A program made the translations under genes and the position numbers. This document shows, in pieces, positions 20,160-32,159 of a stretch of 64,000 bases of DNA. Positions within the stretch are counted from its first letter, which is position 1, and every line of letters starts with the position of its first letter. The notes beneath the pieces are model-generated. The model ran no database searches. It saw only the letters and a program-made list of their open reading frames with translations, and was not told the DNA's origin. The stretch is from positions 26,576,364 through 26,640,363 of the forward strand of contig NC_056762.1 of assembly GCF_018687715.1 (NCBI RefSeq). The letters are read 5' to 3'. This DNA comes from Carya illinoinensis (taxonomy: Eukaryota; Streptophyta; Magnoliopsida; Fagales; Juglandaceae).

Positions 20160-21110
20160 AGAGTCTAAAGGATTGTCACCAGTCGGAGAATTGCTCAAAG
20201 GCACGAGCGGGGAAGCACTAGCCTCACCAAAGAAGTAATAAAGGGTGAAGAAGAAATAGACACTTGACCACCAATAAGATCTATTCCCGAGGGTCATCAC
20301 GAAAGGGCTCTAAGAAAACAAAAGGAATTTTGGGGGTTACACCGCCAAAAACTATAGAGGGAGCATATAAGAAGGAAGGACTGCTCTCCAAGTTAGAGGG
20401 TCCAACACGACTGCCAATAGCCAAATATGCTTCACCTGCATCATCAAAAGGGGTTGTAGAATTCATTGGAATGATATGTGTGGTTTACGAAAATGAGGAA
20501 TAAAGTGACACATCAATGCCAACATCATCGAAACCAGAATTTTCATTCTGACCTCCCATGGCTGAAGAAGTTGATCAGGCAGCCTTCTGACTAGGTGCCA
20601 TAGAGGACTTGGCTTCCAACACCAAGGCCAAGTCATCCTCAGCTTGGTCCATGATTTCCTCCAGGAAATTTGTAAAGGAAGAGGATGAGCGAACTGAGCA
20701 ACTTCTCCCAGGAAGCAAAGACACCTTAACAGGTCTTTCCCTGATAGAACATGACTCGTCGGATAGCTCAACCTCACCCCAAACAGGGCTACATTCTGCA
20801 CAAGGAACATGCATCAATAGACAACTTCAAATCAGTACAATTCCTAGGTAACGAAGAGGCAGGAAGAAAAAGAAAAGATCCATCACATTCATGTGATGAG
20901 ACTTTGCCAGGTAACTAGAAGGACAAAAGTCTCCCCTCATTATTGGGCCAAGCCCACACCTTAAAAACCCAGGATTTAACAAAGTCCACCTACCAATATC
21001 AATGTCGCAAAATCCCCCATTCGCATATTAACAACAAACCCTGACCAAGAAGCAAACTCATTGATAAGGTCATATCCAAACTTCCTCAGAGTGAGATAGA
21101 TGTAGGAAAT
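20160..21110 (-). pseudogene. Antisense ORF of the Tat element, N-terminal part
   Basis: Minus-strand fragments read DFVKSWVFKVWAWPNNEGRL, SFTNFLEEIMDQAEDDLALV and FDDAGEAYLAIGSRVGPSNL, interrupted by stops (20575, 20503 and others). It has the same strand and style as the coiled-coil part at 4830-5910 and would precede it on the minus strand if the nested LTRs at 6159-20152 are removed. I did not recognise a named domain. Assignment to the Tat antisense ORF is inference from order and orientation. Confidence 0.35.
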
Positions 21111-21513
21111 CTCCTCTAAGATAACCACTCCTTATCAAACAATGGATCATTCAAATAATAACGTCCTCGAGTCTAAATTGAATCGGAGGATTGGATTGTT
21201 ATATAAGTCCTATTTCTCTATCCTATGCTTTATATATATTGAAGGAAACTCACGTTCGAGGTAAGTTGGACTAGCCCTTTGATTATAAGAGAAATCGAGT
21301 GTACAACCTGACTAATCTAGACATTGGAAGCATTTCATACCGTGAATTGGAAGCGTTTCATACCCTTCACGCTTTCCTTGGTTATTTTGTTGCAAGTTTG
21401 CTGCTGAAATTTGTCGAGGTGCTAAACATGTCCACAACAATAATTATTAGTTTGAAATTAGTTACTGATTTTCAGCATTAAATATGTAGTCCTGAGCCTT
21501 TTCATACTCAAAT

Positions 21514-21823
21514 AATTGTTACTACTAATGTTATTATTACTTAATTACTTTTGTTACCCCAGCAAACTACTTAATGAAAACAAACGAGCACTAAGAAGAG
21601 CTTCAAGGTAGAACCTATGAACGTAGATCGTTGAGAGACTAAATGTAGATACTTTTTTTTTAGAATGAAAAAGTAAAAGAAAGACTTCATCCCAGTTTGT
21701 GTCTTAACTCTCCACATTTTAAATGGAAAAGAGACTTTTCGGGTGGCAGAGCGCAAGAATAGAACTTTGGTAGAACTAATTGTTACTGCTGATGTTATTA
21801 TTGCTTAATTACTTTTGTTACTC
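21514..21823 (+). repeat. Spaced direct repeat (two copies, offset 264 bp)
   Basis: AATTGTTACT(A/G)CT(A/G)ATGTTATTATT(A/G)CTTAATTACTTTTGTTAC occurs at 21514 and 21778 with only purine transitions. It could be the remnant of a tandem duplication. Confidence 0.8.
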
Positions 21824-22161
21824 TTGCTATTTGTTTTGGACATACCCCCACCACGTTGGAAACCCTGAAGCTCTCTACAATTCTATTTCTATTGTTGTTG
21901 GTACTAACTTTTTGTTTTGAGTGTATCCATTTTGGCAACCCAATGATATTTTTGAGTCGATTTTTTCAAAGTACATACTTAGAAGTGGCAATAATCGAAT
22001 GTCCTTAACTTGACACAACATGAACACGAATTGCGACCCCTGTATAACACACTCATCATTAGGTGCCAAGCTCTCATGGGGGAAACATTTTACTTTCTAT
22101 TGGCCAAGTTCAATTAGACTCCGGCTAAGATGTGGCACAATCCTACTACAGGGTAAACATG

Positions 22162-22247
22162 GCTTTCTATTCCTGGTCAAGGAGAAACTTCCTAATATAT
22201 AATTGCTTTCTATTCCAGCTCAAGGATAAACTTCCTCATATATAATT
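22162..22247 (+). repeat. 43-bp tandem duplication
   Basis: GCTTTCTATTCC...TATATAATT occurs at 22162-22204 and 22205-22247 with a handful of differences. Confidence 0.85.
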
Positions 22248-23128
22248 GTTTATGTAATTATAATTTAGGTTTTCAAAAATGCTATCTCGATGGCAAAGAC
22301 AAAAAAACTTTTTGTTCTATTACTTCTCATGCAATTATCCCCCATTTTTTTAGGAGAGTAGTAAGGACGCTAGTTTATGGACGGGATAGCTGAGAGTGAC
22401 TGGAATAAGTGTTTTACTGAGAGTGACTGGAGTTAATGTCTAAGTAAGGTTTATTTCCCTAACAGCTAACTTAGCATGAATCTCTACGGCTAATATAATG
22501 ATTATTTTTCTACTAATAGATTTATATAAAAGTTTCATAAAAGTAAAGATATTGGCAGTATTTAATGTGGTATATCAAATTATAATTATAATTCTTTTAC
22601 CTTAAAATAGATCTAATTTATCAAATCAATCAAAGTCAATTAGTAGATTTATTTTATTAAATCCCTTTATAGATGAAGCATTTTTCAATATAAATTTCGG
22701 ACCAAGGAGTATCTGAGTTTCATAGTTAAATGTTACAAGATCTCATGTGGTGTTTTTAACTCCATTGTTAATAGTTGATCTCCAAGAGAGAAGTGAATAT
22801 TATTTCATAAGAACAGTTTGGGATATAACACTTTTTAGATATGAACGTGTTTAATTAGAAACTATTTACAATTTGTGTGCATCGTTTATATATTTAGGTT
22901 GGTTCTAAGTGATATACATCTACCTCTGTATATGCATCTATATACAAGCGATCATCATGGTATGAATTTAAAGTCCCAAAATTAAGTTTTTGATTCCACC
23001 AAAACAGTAAAGTGTACATTTCTCAAAAATATAAAGCCAAGGTATCAGAACGTGGGGGAACAGATTTGACTTTTAAAAGAAATAGAAATAATAGAAATAT
23101 ACTCCATGCATGGTAATCACATGAAACC

Positions 23129-23153
23129 ATATATATATATATATATATATATA
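23129..23153 (+). repeat. (AT)n microsatellite
   Basis: About 12 AT units. Confidence 0.95.
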
Positions 23154-24299
23154 ATGTGGTAGGAACGTGTCTTGTCTAGGAATCTGAACTGTGAACTGCG
23201 AACTGAAGCACCAATGTGTTGAAATGATTGAACGCGAAAGCCACGTCTAAACAAGGATTTTTTTTTAAAAAAAAAAAAAGAAAAATTGTCATTATATATT
23301 CATCAGATAAATTTATATTCATAATAAGATACATTTTTGAATCGATATACACATATTAAACATGATATCATAAACCAAAATAATACATTTAGAACTCCAC
23401 TAATACACTATTTTCTCTTGTGACTAGTTTCGTCTTCACTATTGCTAATACCCTTTACAGATAAACGTCTAAGAGATAACACGCTATACCTAAACAAAGA
23501 CTCAATCTCACTTTTCATAAAAAGATATGACTAAATCTCTATAGATAAAAATCTTAAAGACAAACTCTTTTTTTAACAATAAAGAAACTAAAAAGAAAAT
23601 CACTAAGATAGATGTGAAAAATAAAGAATTATAGTTTAGACTAATTTCGGCTTCGAAATTTGTGACGGTCCGTGAAAGCAACATACTTATCTCTTTTCAA
23701 CTATAAATGTCAAATCTGAAAAGTTTAATGATGGTGATTTAATTTGATGATCTTATGCGCATATTGAAAAGACTAATTTGGGAGTACGGGGGTGTGTGGG
23801 AGCTTAGGTTTGAAATAAAAGGTACTTTTTGATAAAATAAAATCACTGATCCAGCTTGAGATTTGGAATAATAATGCAAGTAGACCACGTTTTATGCCCA
23901 AAATTATATGAAATTCACTATTTGGGGGGACCATAGGAACCATACTTTGTTTACTTTGTTAATGTCTCTCTATCATCATTTGTGGTCTCCATAAAATCGT
24001 TATCATTGCCATTAAATGTGACCGTCCTTAGATCCGATAATTAAAGTCATCTCCAATTGGGCCTTTGCATGCACTTTTAAAAAGAAATAAAATAATAATA
24101 ATAATAATTATATATTTATAAACATGGGGAATCTTCGTATCAGAGGGTTTATGGAAGTCACAGCAACTTTCATCATTTGGAAGTAATTTTAAATCTGACT
24201 AAGCTTTCCAATAATTTAATTATCATTAATGATCGCATTCTAATTATTATTGGAAGGTCCACCAACCAAACATGCTTCCTGTTGACATGCTCTCAAAAC

Positions 24300-25060
24300 C
24301 ATTTTTCTTTTCCAAAAATTAACCTTCCATTCCGCACGTGGGCTTGATTTTCCATCAGAATTTCATATGGGCATAAGCGTCCATGAAATCTTTTTAAAGA
24401 AAAATAATTCGTCCGTACATACAGAACACGTGCGACCCAACTCAAAGCCAGTCATCGGATTATCACATGGTGACCAGCTCAGCCGGTCACATGGCCAGGG
24501 GTATCAGGTACGTATCAATCGAGAATATCTAAGCAGTGCCCAGCTGGCTGTTACTCTTTCTTCCTAGTCATTTCCACCAGCACATGCACGTGCTGGAATC
24601 CCCGTGGAAAACGGCTATGATTGATTGTTGGTTGTGATCGGACGGTTTGAGGAGCTTCTGTCCGTGCGGTAACCGACTATTCCGGTTAAGAAGGTTTGGA
24701 GGAATAGAATTGATTAAAGTTTAATTATATTATATATTTAAGATGAGATGAGATGGATTTAAATAAAATTTAAAAATTAAATAAAATATTATTATTATTT
24801 TAAAATTTAAAAATTTTTATTTTTTTATTATATTTTATATAAAAATTTATAATAAAATAAAATGAAAGGACTTTTTAATACAATCCGTCTAAGAGAAGGC
24901 AAATGATTTGGTATCGGTTTTGACCGTTGAGCGGATCTGCCACGAAAGCGCACGTGCGGGCAAACATGCTACAAGTGTGCTTTGCTGTCGATCTGAGACA
25001 ATGGAAAATGGTGCGCCAAGTCTGTCCCACGTGGGCGGTAATAATAGTGGCAACTTGCAA
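24300..25060. other. GC-richer island with CACGTG (G-box) motifs
   Basis: Against AT-rich surroundings, this stretch has five ACGTG cores: near 24336, 24426, 24586, 24950 and 25028. It also repeats CACATGG around 24467 and 24487. It may be an old promoter region or simply low-copy DNA that escaped transposon insertion. No ORF is convincing. A MITE fragment (24740-24867) sits in its middle. Confidence 0.35.
24740..24867 (+). mobile_element. MITE family A fragment (GAGATGAGATG edge)
   Basis: It begins AGATGAGATGAGATGGATTT and continues with the family's AT-rich interior (AATAAAATATTATTATTATT and later TATTATATTTTATATAAAAA). The far terminus is lost. Confidence 0.6.
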
Positions 25061-25256
25061 TTTACACTTTTGCAATCATTTTTTTGGGTAATTTTTTTTT
25101 ATGAAAATGTTATTATGACTTTTAATATTCAGTTTTTTTTATTTTTTTATATTTAGTGTGCACTTATTTTAAAAGATTTTATATGCGGAGATAATTATTC
25201 AATACCCTATGAAATCAAGAGAACTCTAATATGATTATCTTATATCTAAAAGAGAA

Positions 25257-25444
25257 ATGCTACACTCCCATACCACACATTTTATATATTAAAATAATAT
25301 TTTTTATTTTTTTTTTATTTTTTATTTCATTTTATTCTTATTAAACTAATTAAATTATTCTATTTATCATCTACACACTACATATTTATTATAGAAAAAA
25401 TCAAAAAAAAATTAAAATAAGTGTGGTGTGTGAAGTGTGAGGAT
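25257..25444 (+). mobile_element. MITE with CTACACTCCCATACCACAC inverted ends
   Basis: The left end CTACACT...CCACAC pairs imperfectly with the right end GTGTGGTGTGTGAAGTGTGAG. The interior is AT-rich with no ORF. A related right end (GTGTGAGGACGATAAGTAAAA) occurs near 39239-39260. Confidence 0.55.
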
Positions 25445-25449
25445 GATAA

Positions 25450-26555
25450 GAAGAATTTTCCTATCTAAAATAATCTGTATTTTATAACTATTAAACAGAA
25501 AATTCACTTGTAATATATTAGCTAATAGTAAATTTTGTAGCTATTATAAAGAGAATACTAAATTTGATATCTATTATTTGCATACTAAATACTTATTTTA
25601 TTATTTTTATAACATTCTCTCTTCTCTTTATATATATTCACAAATTTTCATCAGTTTCTTTAAATTAAATAATAAAATATGATAAAATAAAATAAATTAA
25701 TAATTAAAAAAATGAAAAAATTATTAAATTATTAATTTCATTCCTATATAATAAATAAATAGATAATCCAATGTGGTGATTTGATGTGAATAGCTAAAAT
25801 TAAATTTATCTTATATTATTTTATTGTTATGTAATAAAAAAATAGTTATTCCAATATAAAGACTTATATAAATGGAATAGCTAAAATTTAAATTTATCTT
25901 ACATTCATCAAAATTATTCTTTACATGCGCATAATCCATTAAAAATGCTCTTATATTTAGAGAATAAAAAATTAGATTGGAATATTCTTATCAATAATAG
26001 TCAAGAAAAAGTTGCCAACCAATTCGGTTTTATTTCCTTTTTAACTGTTTTATTATTTTCTTTTTAATTAATTAGTTTTTCCAATCATTTTGCGATGTCC
26101 CAATCTTAGTGTAAGATTCTTGAATAAACGGCTCAAAACAGATTTGTTTTAAAAATAATTAATCAGATGTGTTTTTTTTTTTTTTTGCTTGTATTCATTG
26201 TTTGTAAGGTTATTTATTGAGAGTAATTGCCAAGTGCTCTTGGGATATTTATACGTGATACTTTTATCCTTGTATAAGATATAATGTCAATTATAATTGA
26301 TTTTTATATAAATAGTTTTAATTATATGACATATTGTATAGTAGGATAAAAATATCATGTCATCTTTATTTTGAGTGAATTTAATAATTTTTTAATTCGA
26401 ATTGCTTTGCAAAGCGACTTAAAACTTCACATGCAAAATTTCCTACTCTTCCAATATCAGTCCTTAAATAAAATAAAATAAAAAACTCTACTAAGCATAA
26501 CATGTCAACGTCATATCCATAAGGCCTATCTAAACGCTAGCCACTAGTCAATTTA
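25450..26555. other. AT-rich intergenic DNA
   Basis: No coding, RNA or complete transposon signature was seen. Confidence 0.6.
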
Positions 26556-26559
26556 AGGT

Positions 26560-26750
26560 AAGATTTGAATAATGAGATAAAATAAAATAATTTTAAGTTA
26601 AAATTAAATAAAATATTGTTAGAATATTATTTTTTAATATTATTATGTATGAAAATTTGAAAATATTAAATTATTTACTATATTTTGTATGAAAATTTTA
26701 TAATAACGATATGAGATGAGATGAAATATTTTCACTATCTATACGGAGCC
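26560..26750 (+). mobile_element. MITE family A copy
   Basis: Left end GATTTGAATAATGAGAT, interior AAATATTGTTAGAATATTA and TACTATATTTTGTATGAAAA, right end GAGATGAGATGAAAT...CTATCTATACGGAGCC. It has the same layout as the copies at 37.6, 38.6, 38.9, 39.5 and 40.6 kb. Confidence 0.75.
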
Positions 26751-27017
26751 AAGTCCAAAAGTTTATTTCTAAAAAGCTTCGTAATAAACTGTTGTTCTAG
26801 GTACAGGCAAGTTTGTGCACGAAGATGCACATAAATCTGACGTGGCTTTCTCACGTTAGCACTTATTTTATAAAAAGAAACAAAAAACACAAAGAAGAAA
26901 GAAGGGGAGATTCTCCTCTTGTGAGAAACCCGTATTCAATGATTTCAATGTGCAAAGTGCAAGCCCGAATCCAATAGACTAGCATGAGGTTTTGTTTCTC
27001 TATTCATTTGTTTCAAT

Positions 27018-27488
27018 GTGCAAACTGCAAACCCACCTCCAACCAAAGCGTCAGATCCTTTACGAAGAAGAAAGAACACAAGGTTCCTTCTTCGCAACCC
27101 ACCTCCTCGTCAGATTAGAAGGTTAGCTAAACTCCTCTGCAGCTCCGCCACCCATGCACATGAACTCCTCCGCGTCATCTCTAGTTGGTGCTCTTGCTTT
27201 GCTTGCATCCATTTTTTATTTTGTATATTTTGAAAAGAGCCCACGACTATGAAATTAGAAGAAGTAGGAAAGCACATCAAATCTTTAACATGGAATATTA
27301 ACCAGAAAATGGAAGGCATTGCATTTTCATTTCCCTTTTGCAATGTGAAAGGAAGACAAAAAATATCTCTAGCCATAAATGTAATAGTTGTAGATGATCA
27401 TATTCAAGCTATAAAACAAATGGGAAAAGCTTATTGCACTACTTTACAAGTTCGTTTTCACGATCTTCATTACCATTTGCCCATTTGA
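27018..27488 (+). other. Two short open frames of unknown nature
   Basis: 27018-27233 and 27249-27488 encode 71 and 79 residues in adjacent positions. The second (MKLEEVGKHIK... to CTTLQVRFHDLHYHLPI) has a varied composition unlike the AT-rich noise around it and could be a decayed exon or transposase fragment. I do not recognise either one. There is no promoter or splice evidence. Confidence 0.15.
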
Positions 27489-27899
27489 AAGCTTGCAATA
27501 TGGTAATCGCTAATTATGCACAAACAAACAAAATGTATGTTAGATATCAAAATGGAAAAACCCCATGAAATGTCAAAGTAATGAAAATATGTTCTATCTT
27601 TGTATTATATTTTGGACACCCAAACAATGATCGCCTTGGATTTCTTAACATATTTGATGTTCTAAGTAGAGCTTTATAACTGCATATTCATGTTGGTTCA
27701 TTCCTCCTCGAATAATTAACAAGAAAATATGAAGAAAATAACAATGTCATTATAAATCTATCACAATATCATTTCAAGTATTTTGGAAGAAAGGGTGATT
27801 AATCTACCCCACATGCAAAAGACTAATCCCGTTTAACCGTGCTCATAACAAGCCCAAAATAATGATAATGCCAACCACCATAATGTTTATATATTTATT

Positions 27900-28474
27900 T
27901 ATTTATTTATTTTGTTGGGAAAAAGAAGATAAATCCCATCTGTTAACAAGAGCAAAGGTCATGTTTCTCCCAACTGATAATTTCACCAACATAAAAATAT
28001 GGCTAGCAGAGTCTAGTCCATAAAGGGGTCTATCTATGTCACCCAAACAAGTGCAATGCATGCCTTTTCAAGCGAAAAGTACCTACACTCAACCCCCTTT
28101 GTTGTAAGTGGTAAGGGGGAGAGTCTAAAAACCCTTTCTCATTCCCTTATACCCTTACCTGGCAGTTCTATTTGAGAAGGTTACCAAGAATTACAATTGT
28201 AAGCAATCCACTTTTCCTCGCCTTGTACTATGAGTTGTCCTTTTCCCAAACTACCAGCCTTTTCAACTTTACATTCTCACCCTCGTACGGCTAGCACAAT
28301 GCTTTCCTACCTAGCACAAGGTGAAATGTCCTTTATCACTCAACGCTGAGATTTATCTACCAAGCTTTGTACATAGTGTTGCTTGCCCTACTTTGGACTA
28401 GCTGCCACCTCATCTTTCAAAGCACCTTGCCTGCGGGAAGGCGCCTCTTCCCTTGCTTTGGCCCAATCTTTACA
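27900..28474 (-). repeat. Probable 3' LTR of the minus-strand gypsy relic
   Basis: The sequence downstream (to the left) of the purine tract starts TGTAAAGATTGGGCC on the minus strand and is non-coding. Its far end and any partner LTR were not found, so the left limit is arbitrary. Confidence 0.35.
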
Positions 28475-30330
28475 TCCTCCCCACCTTATCAAGGAATTTC
28501 ATTCTCAAAATTCAGGGAGGTTCATCTCTCGATATGTCATTCCAAGGGAAGTGCATGAGGTAGGGTATCCTTCAATGTTCTCTATCAACACCAATCGAGG
28601 TGACGACTCATTCCATCCTCGATCTGCCTATGAGCCTTCATAATCTTCGATTGAGACAAGAGCCCCCTTCTCTTGTTTCCTCTGTTGGCTGATCCTTATG
28701 CACCTTCCGGTGCTACCATCTTGCGTCCTGGCTCCTCCACTAGATTCGACATCTCAGAACATTGGTGAATCCTCACCGTTGTCCTTTTTATGTTCATCAT
28801 ATTCCTAAACCGTCCATTTCTCCCCTTGTTGCCTTGTAATGTGGTCCATCATTTTCGATATTAAGGTCCTGGTCCTTCGATGATCCTCTTCACTCCAACT
28901 TCGTTCCTCCTTGATTTGCCAATGTTCCCCCTATAACTTTGTTGCTTTGCGTCTTCTTTGCATGAAACGAAGGATTACTTTCGATAGTACGACTGCCTTT
29001 CATGCTGTCCTCTTTTCTCGCACCATGATGGTAGTCCGGGTAAGGGATACCTATTCTTTATGGTTACCTTATTCAGCTCTCAATAGTCCATACACATTCT
29101 AAAGGTCTCATCTTTTTTCCTAACAAATAAGGTTAGTACTCCCAAGTTACATACTAGGCCTGATAAATCCATTCGTCATCAATTATTTTAATTGAATTTT
29201 TAGCTCTTTTAGCTTTGATGAAGCTATTCTATAAGATGTCTTATGTACTGAAATTGTTTTAGATTCCGGTTCAAATGAAATTCAGCTTTCCTAGGTGATC
29301 AAAATCCTGCAATCCCCTGAATACTTCTAGAAATTCATTCACTAAGGTTATTTCTTTTACATCTCTAAACTCCTATGTCTTAAGTACTACATGCACTAAA
29401 TAAGCCTTGGCTCCACTCGCTAAGTCCTTCTTGGCTTGTAGTGAGGTAATTATTCCTGACATTGACAATAATGTATTGCCTTTGAATATTCTACTCTTCA
29501 TCTCAGCCACTTGGAACGTTACTTTTTGTTGTTGATAGTTAATACTTGCAAAATCCCAACCAATCCATACCTAGGATAATATCAAATCCCAATAAGTTGA
29601 ACACTATCAAATCTTTCTCTATGTTTACTCTACCTATTTCTAAAGGACAATTCACAACTATCATGGCGCACGATACTATCTCTCTGTTCTATAGCACTAT
29701 GGAGACCTTATGTTGCATCAGCTCTGCCCAAAGGCCACTTATTCTAGCAAACCTGGCAGACACAAATGACTAGGACACACCTGAGTCAAACAAAGTACTT
29801 GCATAATACTCGGACATCCTAACTTCCCCTAAAATGATCAAAGAAACTCGACTCTCACACTTATGTTCCTAAATTACTAACTAGTTAATCTAAGGTTGGG
29901 GTTCCTTACATGGGATGATGCCTGCTTCCTAAATCTTGGGCTTCCGCATTGACTTCTCTCGGTGTTAGGGTGTACACTCATTCTTGTTCCGCCTACCGTT
30001 GGTCTCCCCATCCTCCAATAGGACCGATTCTCTGAACTGGAATTGCCTAAAGGTAATCCTTGGCGTAATGTCCCATCCATCCACATCTAAAGTAAGAGAA
30101 CGAAGCCTAGCGGTAATCCCCTTCGTGAGACCTACGACAATGACTGCACACTGACGTTCTACCTCCCATACCTACTCTGAGAGTAGATTCTGGGCATACC
30201 CTCGTCCTAGTCACAAATTTTTTAAGGAAACCCAAACTACTGCCTTCTCCCTTGAATATCCAACTTACCCTTTTGGCCTTTCATAGTGACTGCTAAACTA
30301 TGATGCTCACACTTTGCGATGGAGGCCACG
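28474..30330 (-). mobile_element. Ty3/gypsy (chromovirus-like) relic on the minus strand
   Basis: Read on the minus strand: a gag zinc-knuckle remnant near 30100-30055 (YFRCGWMGHYAKDYL, with the first and last Cys both turned to Tyr), protease with [13 protein letters not shown] at about 29605-29559, the linker KKDLASGAKAYLVHVV, and the RT start VRKKDETFRMCMDY and [15 protein letters not shown] at about 29150-29050. RT then breaks off. Downstream, AATGAAATTCCTTGATAAGG and a purine tract lead into TGTAAAG at 28474, a likely 3' LTR start. Most of RT, RNase H and integrase are deleted. Confidence 0.75.
28475..28490 (-). promoter_or_regulatory. Polypurine tract of the minus-strand gypsy relic
   Basis: The minus strand reads GATAAGGTGGGGAGGA next to TGTAAAG, preceded by TTTTGAGAATGAAATT, which corresponds to the TTCGAGGACGAAATT box seen before the Tekay 3' LTR in this window. 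Confidence 0.6.
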
Positions 30331-31001
30331 TCCTACATTCCCTTGTATAGGAATATGATAGAACTAAACATATATTAATTTTTTTCATCATTGTGTTCAC
30401 TAAGAATTGCAAAGAACTTGAAAGATAAAATATATAGTTCTTTATTTTCTTTAGTTGAACAAAAAAGAAATATCAAGGAGATAAATGAGAATTTCTATTA
30501 AATTTTTTATGTGCATTGAATACTATATTTTCCATGTGTTTTTAACTTAATGGTCTTTATTTATTTCATGTATGAGGCCAAAAAATGTCGAAAATTGAGA
30601 TTAAATACATAAATTATATGTTTGTTGAAATTGGTTAATCAATTTATATTTTATTCTCTTTATACATGATATTGAATGTTTGAGTTACATTATATATGAT
30701 TTTTAGTACTTTTTTTTTTTTATCAATATCGAAATAATCAATTCAAGATTTTCACGAGTCGCCCGATTTACAACCTGATCCTAATTTTTCGAACCTTAAA
30801 GCAAACATTGACTGCATAAGAGAGATGATTTGTGAATATGCATTCTAAGCTAGGAGGCAGGAATTTTCAAAATGAGCTTGTGGATGTCATTGCATAAGCT
30901 TATAGGGCCAATGATGATATCAAATGTGTCACGGATTAAACTACTTACTGAACAATCAAAGTCACTCCTTTCCTTTTGCCCAATTATTCAAATGGGCAAC
31001 A
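30330..31001. other. AT-rich DNA without a recognisable feature
   Basis: No ORF of interest, repeat structure or RNA gene was seen. Confidence 0.55.
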
Positions 31002-31009
31002 ATTTCGGC

Positions 31010-31601
31010 TAGGGGTGTAACCGATCTGTTTTAGATAAAATTTAAGACAGAACCGGTATATACCGGTTTTGCATTTTTCAAAACCAATTATGCACCGGTT
31101 ATCCTCTTAAACCGATACTCCGATTTTATCGATTTTCGGTCCAGTTTTAATGTACTATATTATATATTATATAATATATATATAATATAATATATTATAG
31201 TATATAATACTATAGTGATAATATATTGTAGTATATTATAATATATAGTGATATAGTATTAGTATAACTATTAATGTACACTATCTAATATTAGTATAAA
31301 TATTAATATAATAAGCAAAATGATATAAGATTTTAAAAATTAATATTCTATTAATTAGTAATTTATCATATAATACAAAAATATTTTATATATAAATATT
31401 ATATACAATATAAAAAATTAAAATATATATAAATCGGTCCGGTCCGGTTTTAGAAAAAGAAAAATTGAAACCGAACCGATTTTGAATAGTTTTAAGAAAA
31501 CTAAAATCGGTACCGGACCGAACTAATCTCGGGACTAGACCGATGCCACCGGTTTGGTCCCGTCTGGTTTACCGGTTTATCAGTTTTTTTTTACACCCCT
31601 A
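31010..31601. mobile_element. Non-autonomous hAT-like element (592 bp) with 8-bp TSD
   Basis: Terminal inverted repeats are TAGGGGTGTAA and TTACACCCCTA. Flanking octamers are ATTTCGGC (31002-31009) and ATTTTGGC (31602-31609), one transition apart. An 8-bp duplication indicates the hAT superfamily. Both subterminal regions are packed with ACCGGT, CCGGTCC and CGGACCG words, as expected for transposase-binding repeats. The core is TA-rich and has no transposase. Confidence 0.85.
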
Positions 31602-32102
31602 ATTTTGGCATATTAAGGGTGACCAATGAGTTGTTTTAGAATGAGTAGTTGAGCACTACATTAAACTCCCATTTAATAAGTAATTATGGACGAATAAGGT
31701 CTAATTCATTGAGTATAGTTTGGGATATTTTTAGTTCCGATGAGAACCTCTAAATATTTGTATGTAGAAACCTCAATAATCCTTTATTTCATGTTGCTCC
31801 ACCTCCACCTACACCAATTATGGTGGTAAGTCCTCCTCCACCAACTCCATTACCCCGAGTTCTAGATCAAGTGATCTCGATAGCAGACATCATTGATGAG
31901 TCAAATAACTCTAATTAGATCAATAGTGATGCCGATCTTAGAGCATCCACATTGTCTATGCATATGAATATAAAAATTCATTTTTGCAGAATATGAGCAT
32001 AAATTCAGCTGTATTGGATTATGCATCTTCAAATATTTGTATAACTATGAACAGTGATTTTATATATTTGAAAATCTACTATTTACTCTCCAAAATATAT
32101 TT

Positions 32103-32104
<2 letters not shown>

Positions 32105-32157
<53 letters not shown>
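32105..32157 (+). repeat. (CT)26 microsatellite
   Basis: Pure CT repeat of about 53 bp inside the PIF/Harbinger-like element. Open frames across it are artefacts. Confidence 0.97.

Positions 32158-32159
<2 letters not shown>

Larger units (their letters stand above)
21110..24300. other. Intergenic DNA without a recognisable gene
   Basis: Three kilobases of AT-rich sequence with only short ORFs. It includes two spaced direct repeats of about 45 bp (21514-21559 and 21778-21823), a 43-bp tandem duplication (22162-22247) and a TA microsatellite. Nothing resembles transposon coding sequence or a host exon. Confidence 0.6.
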
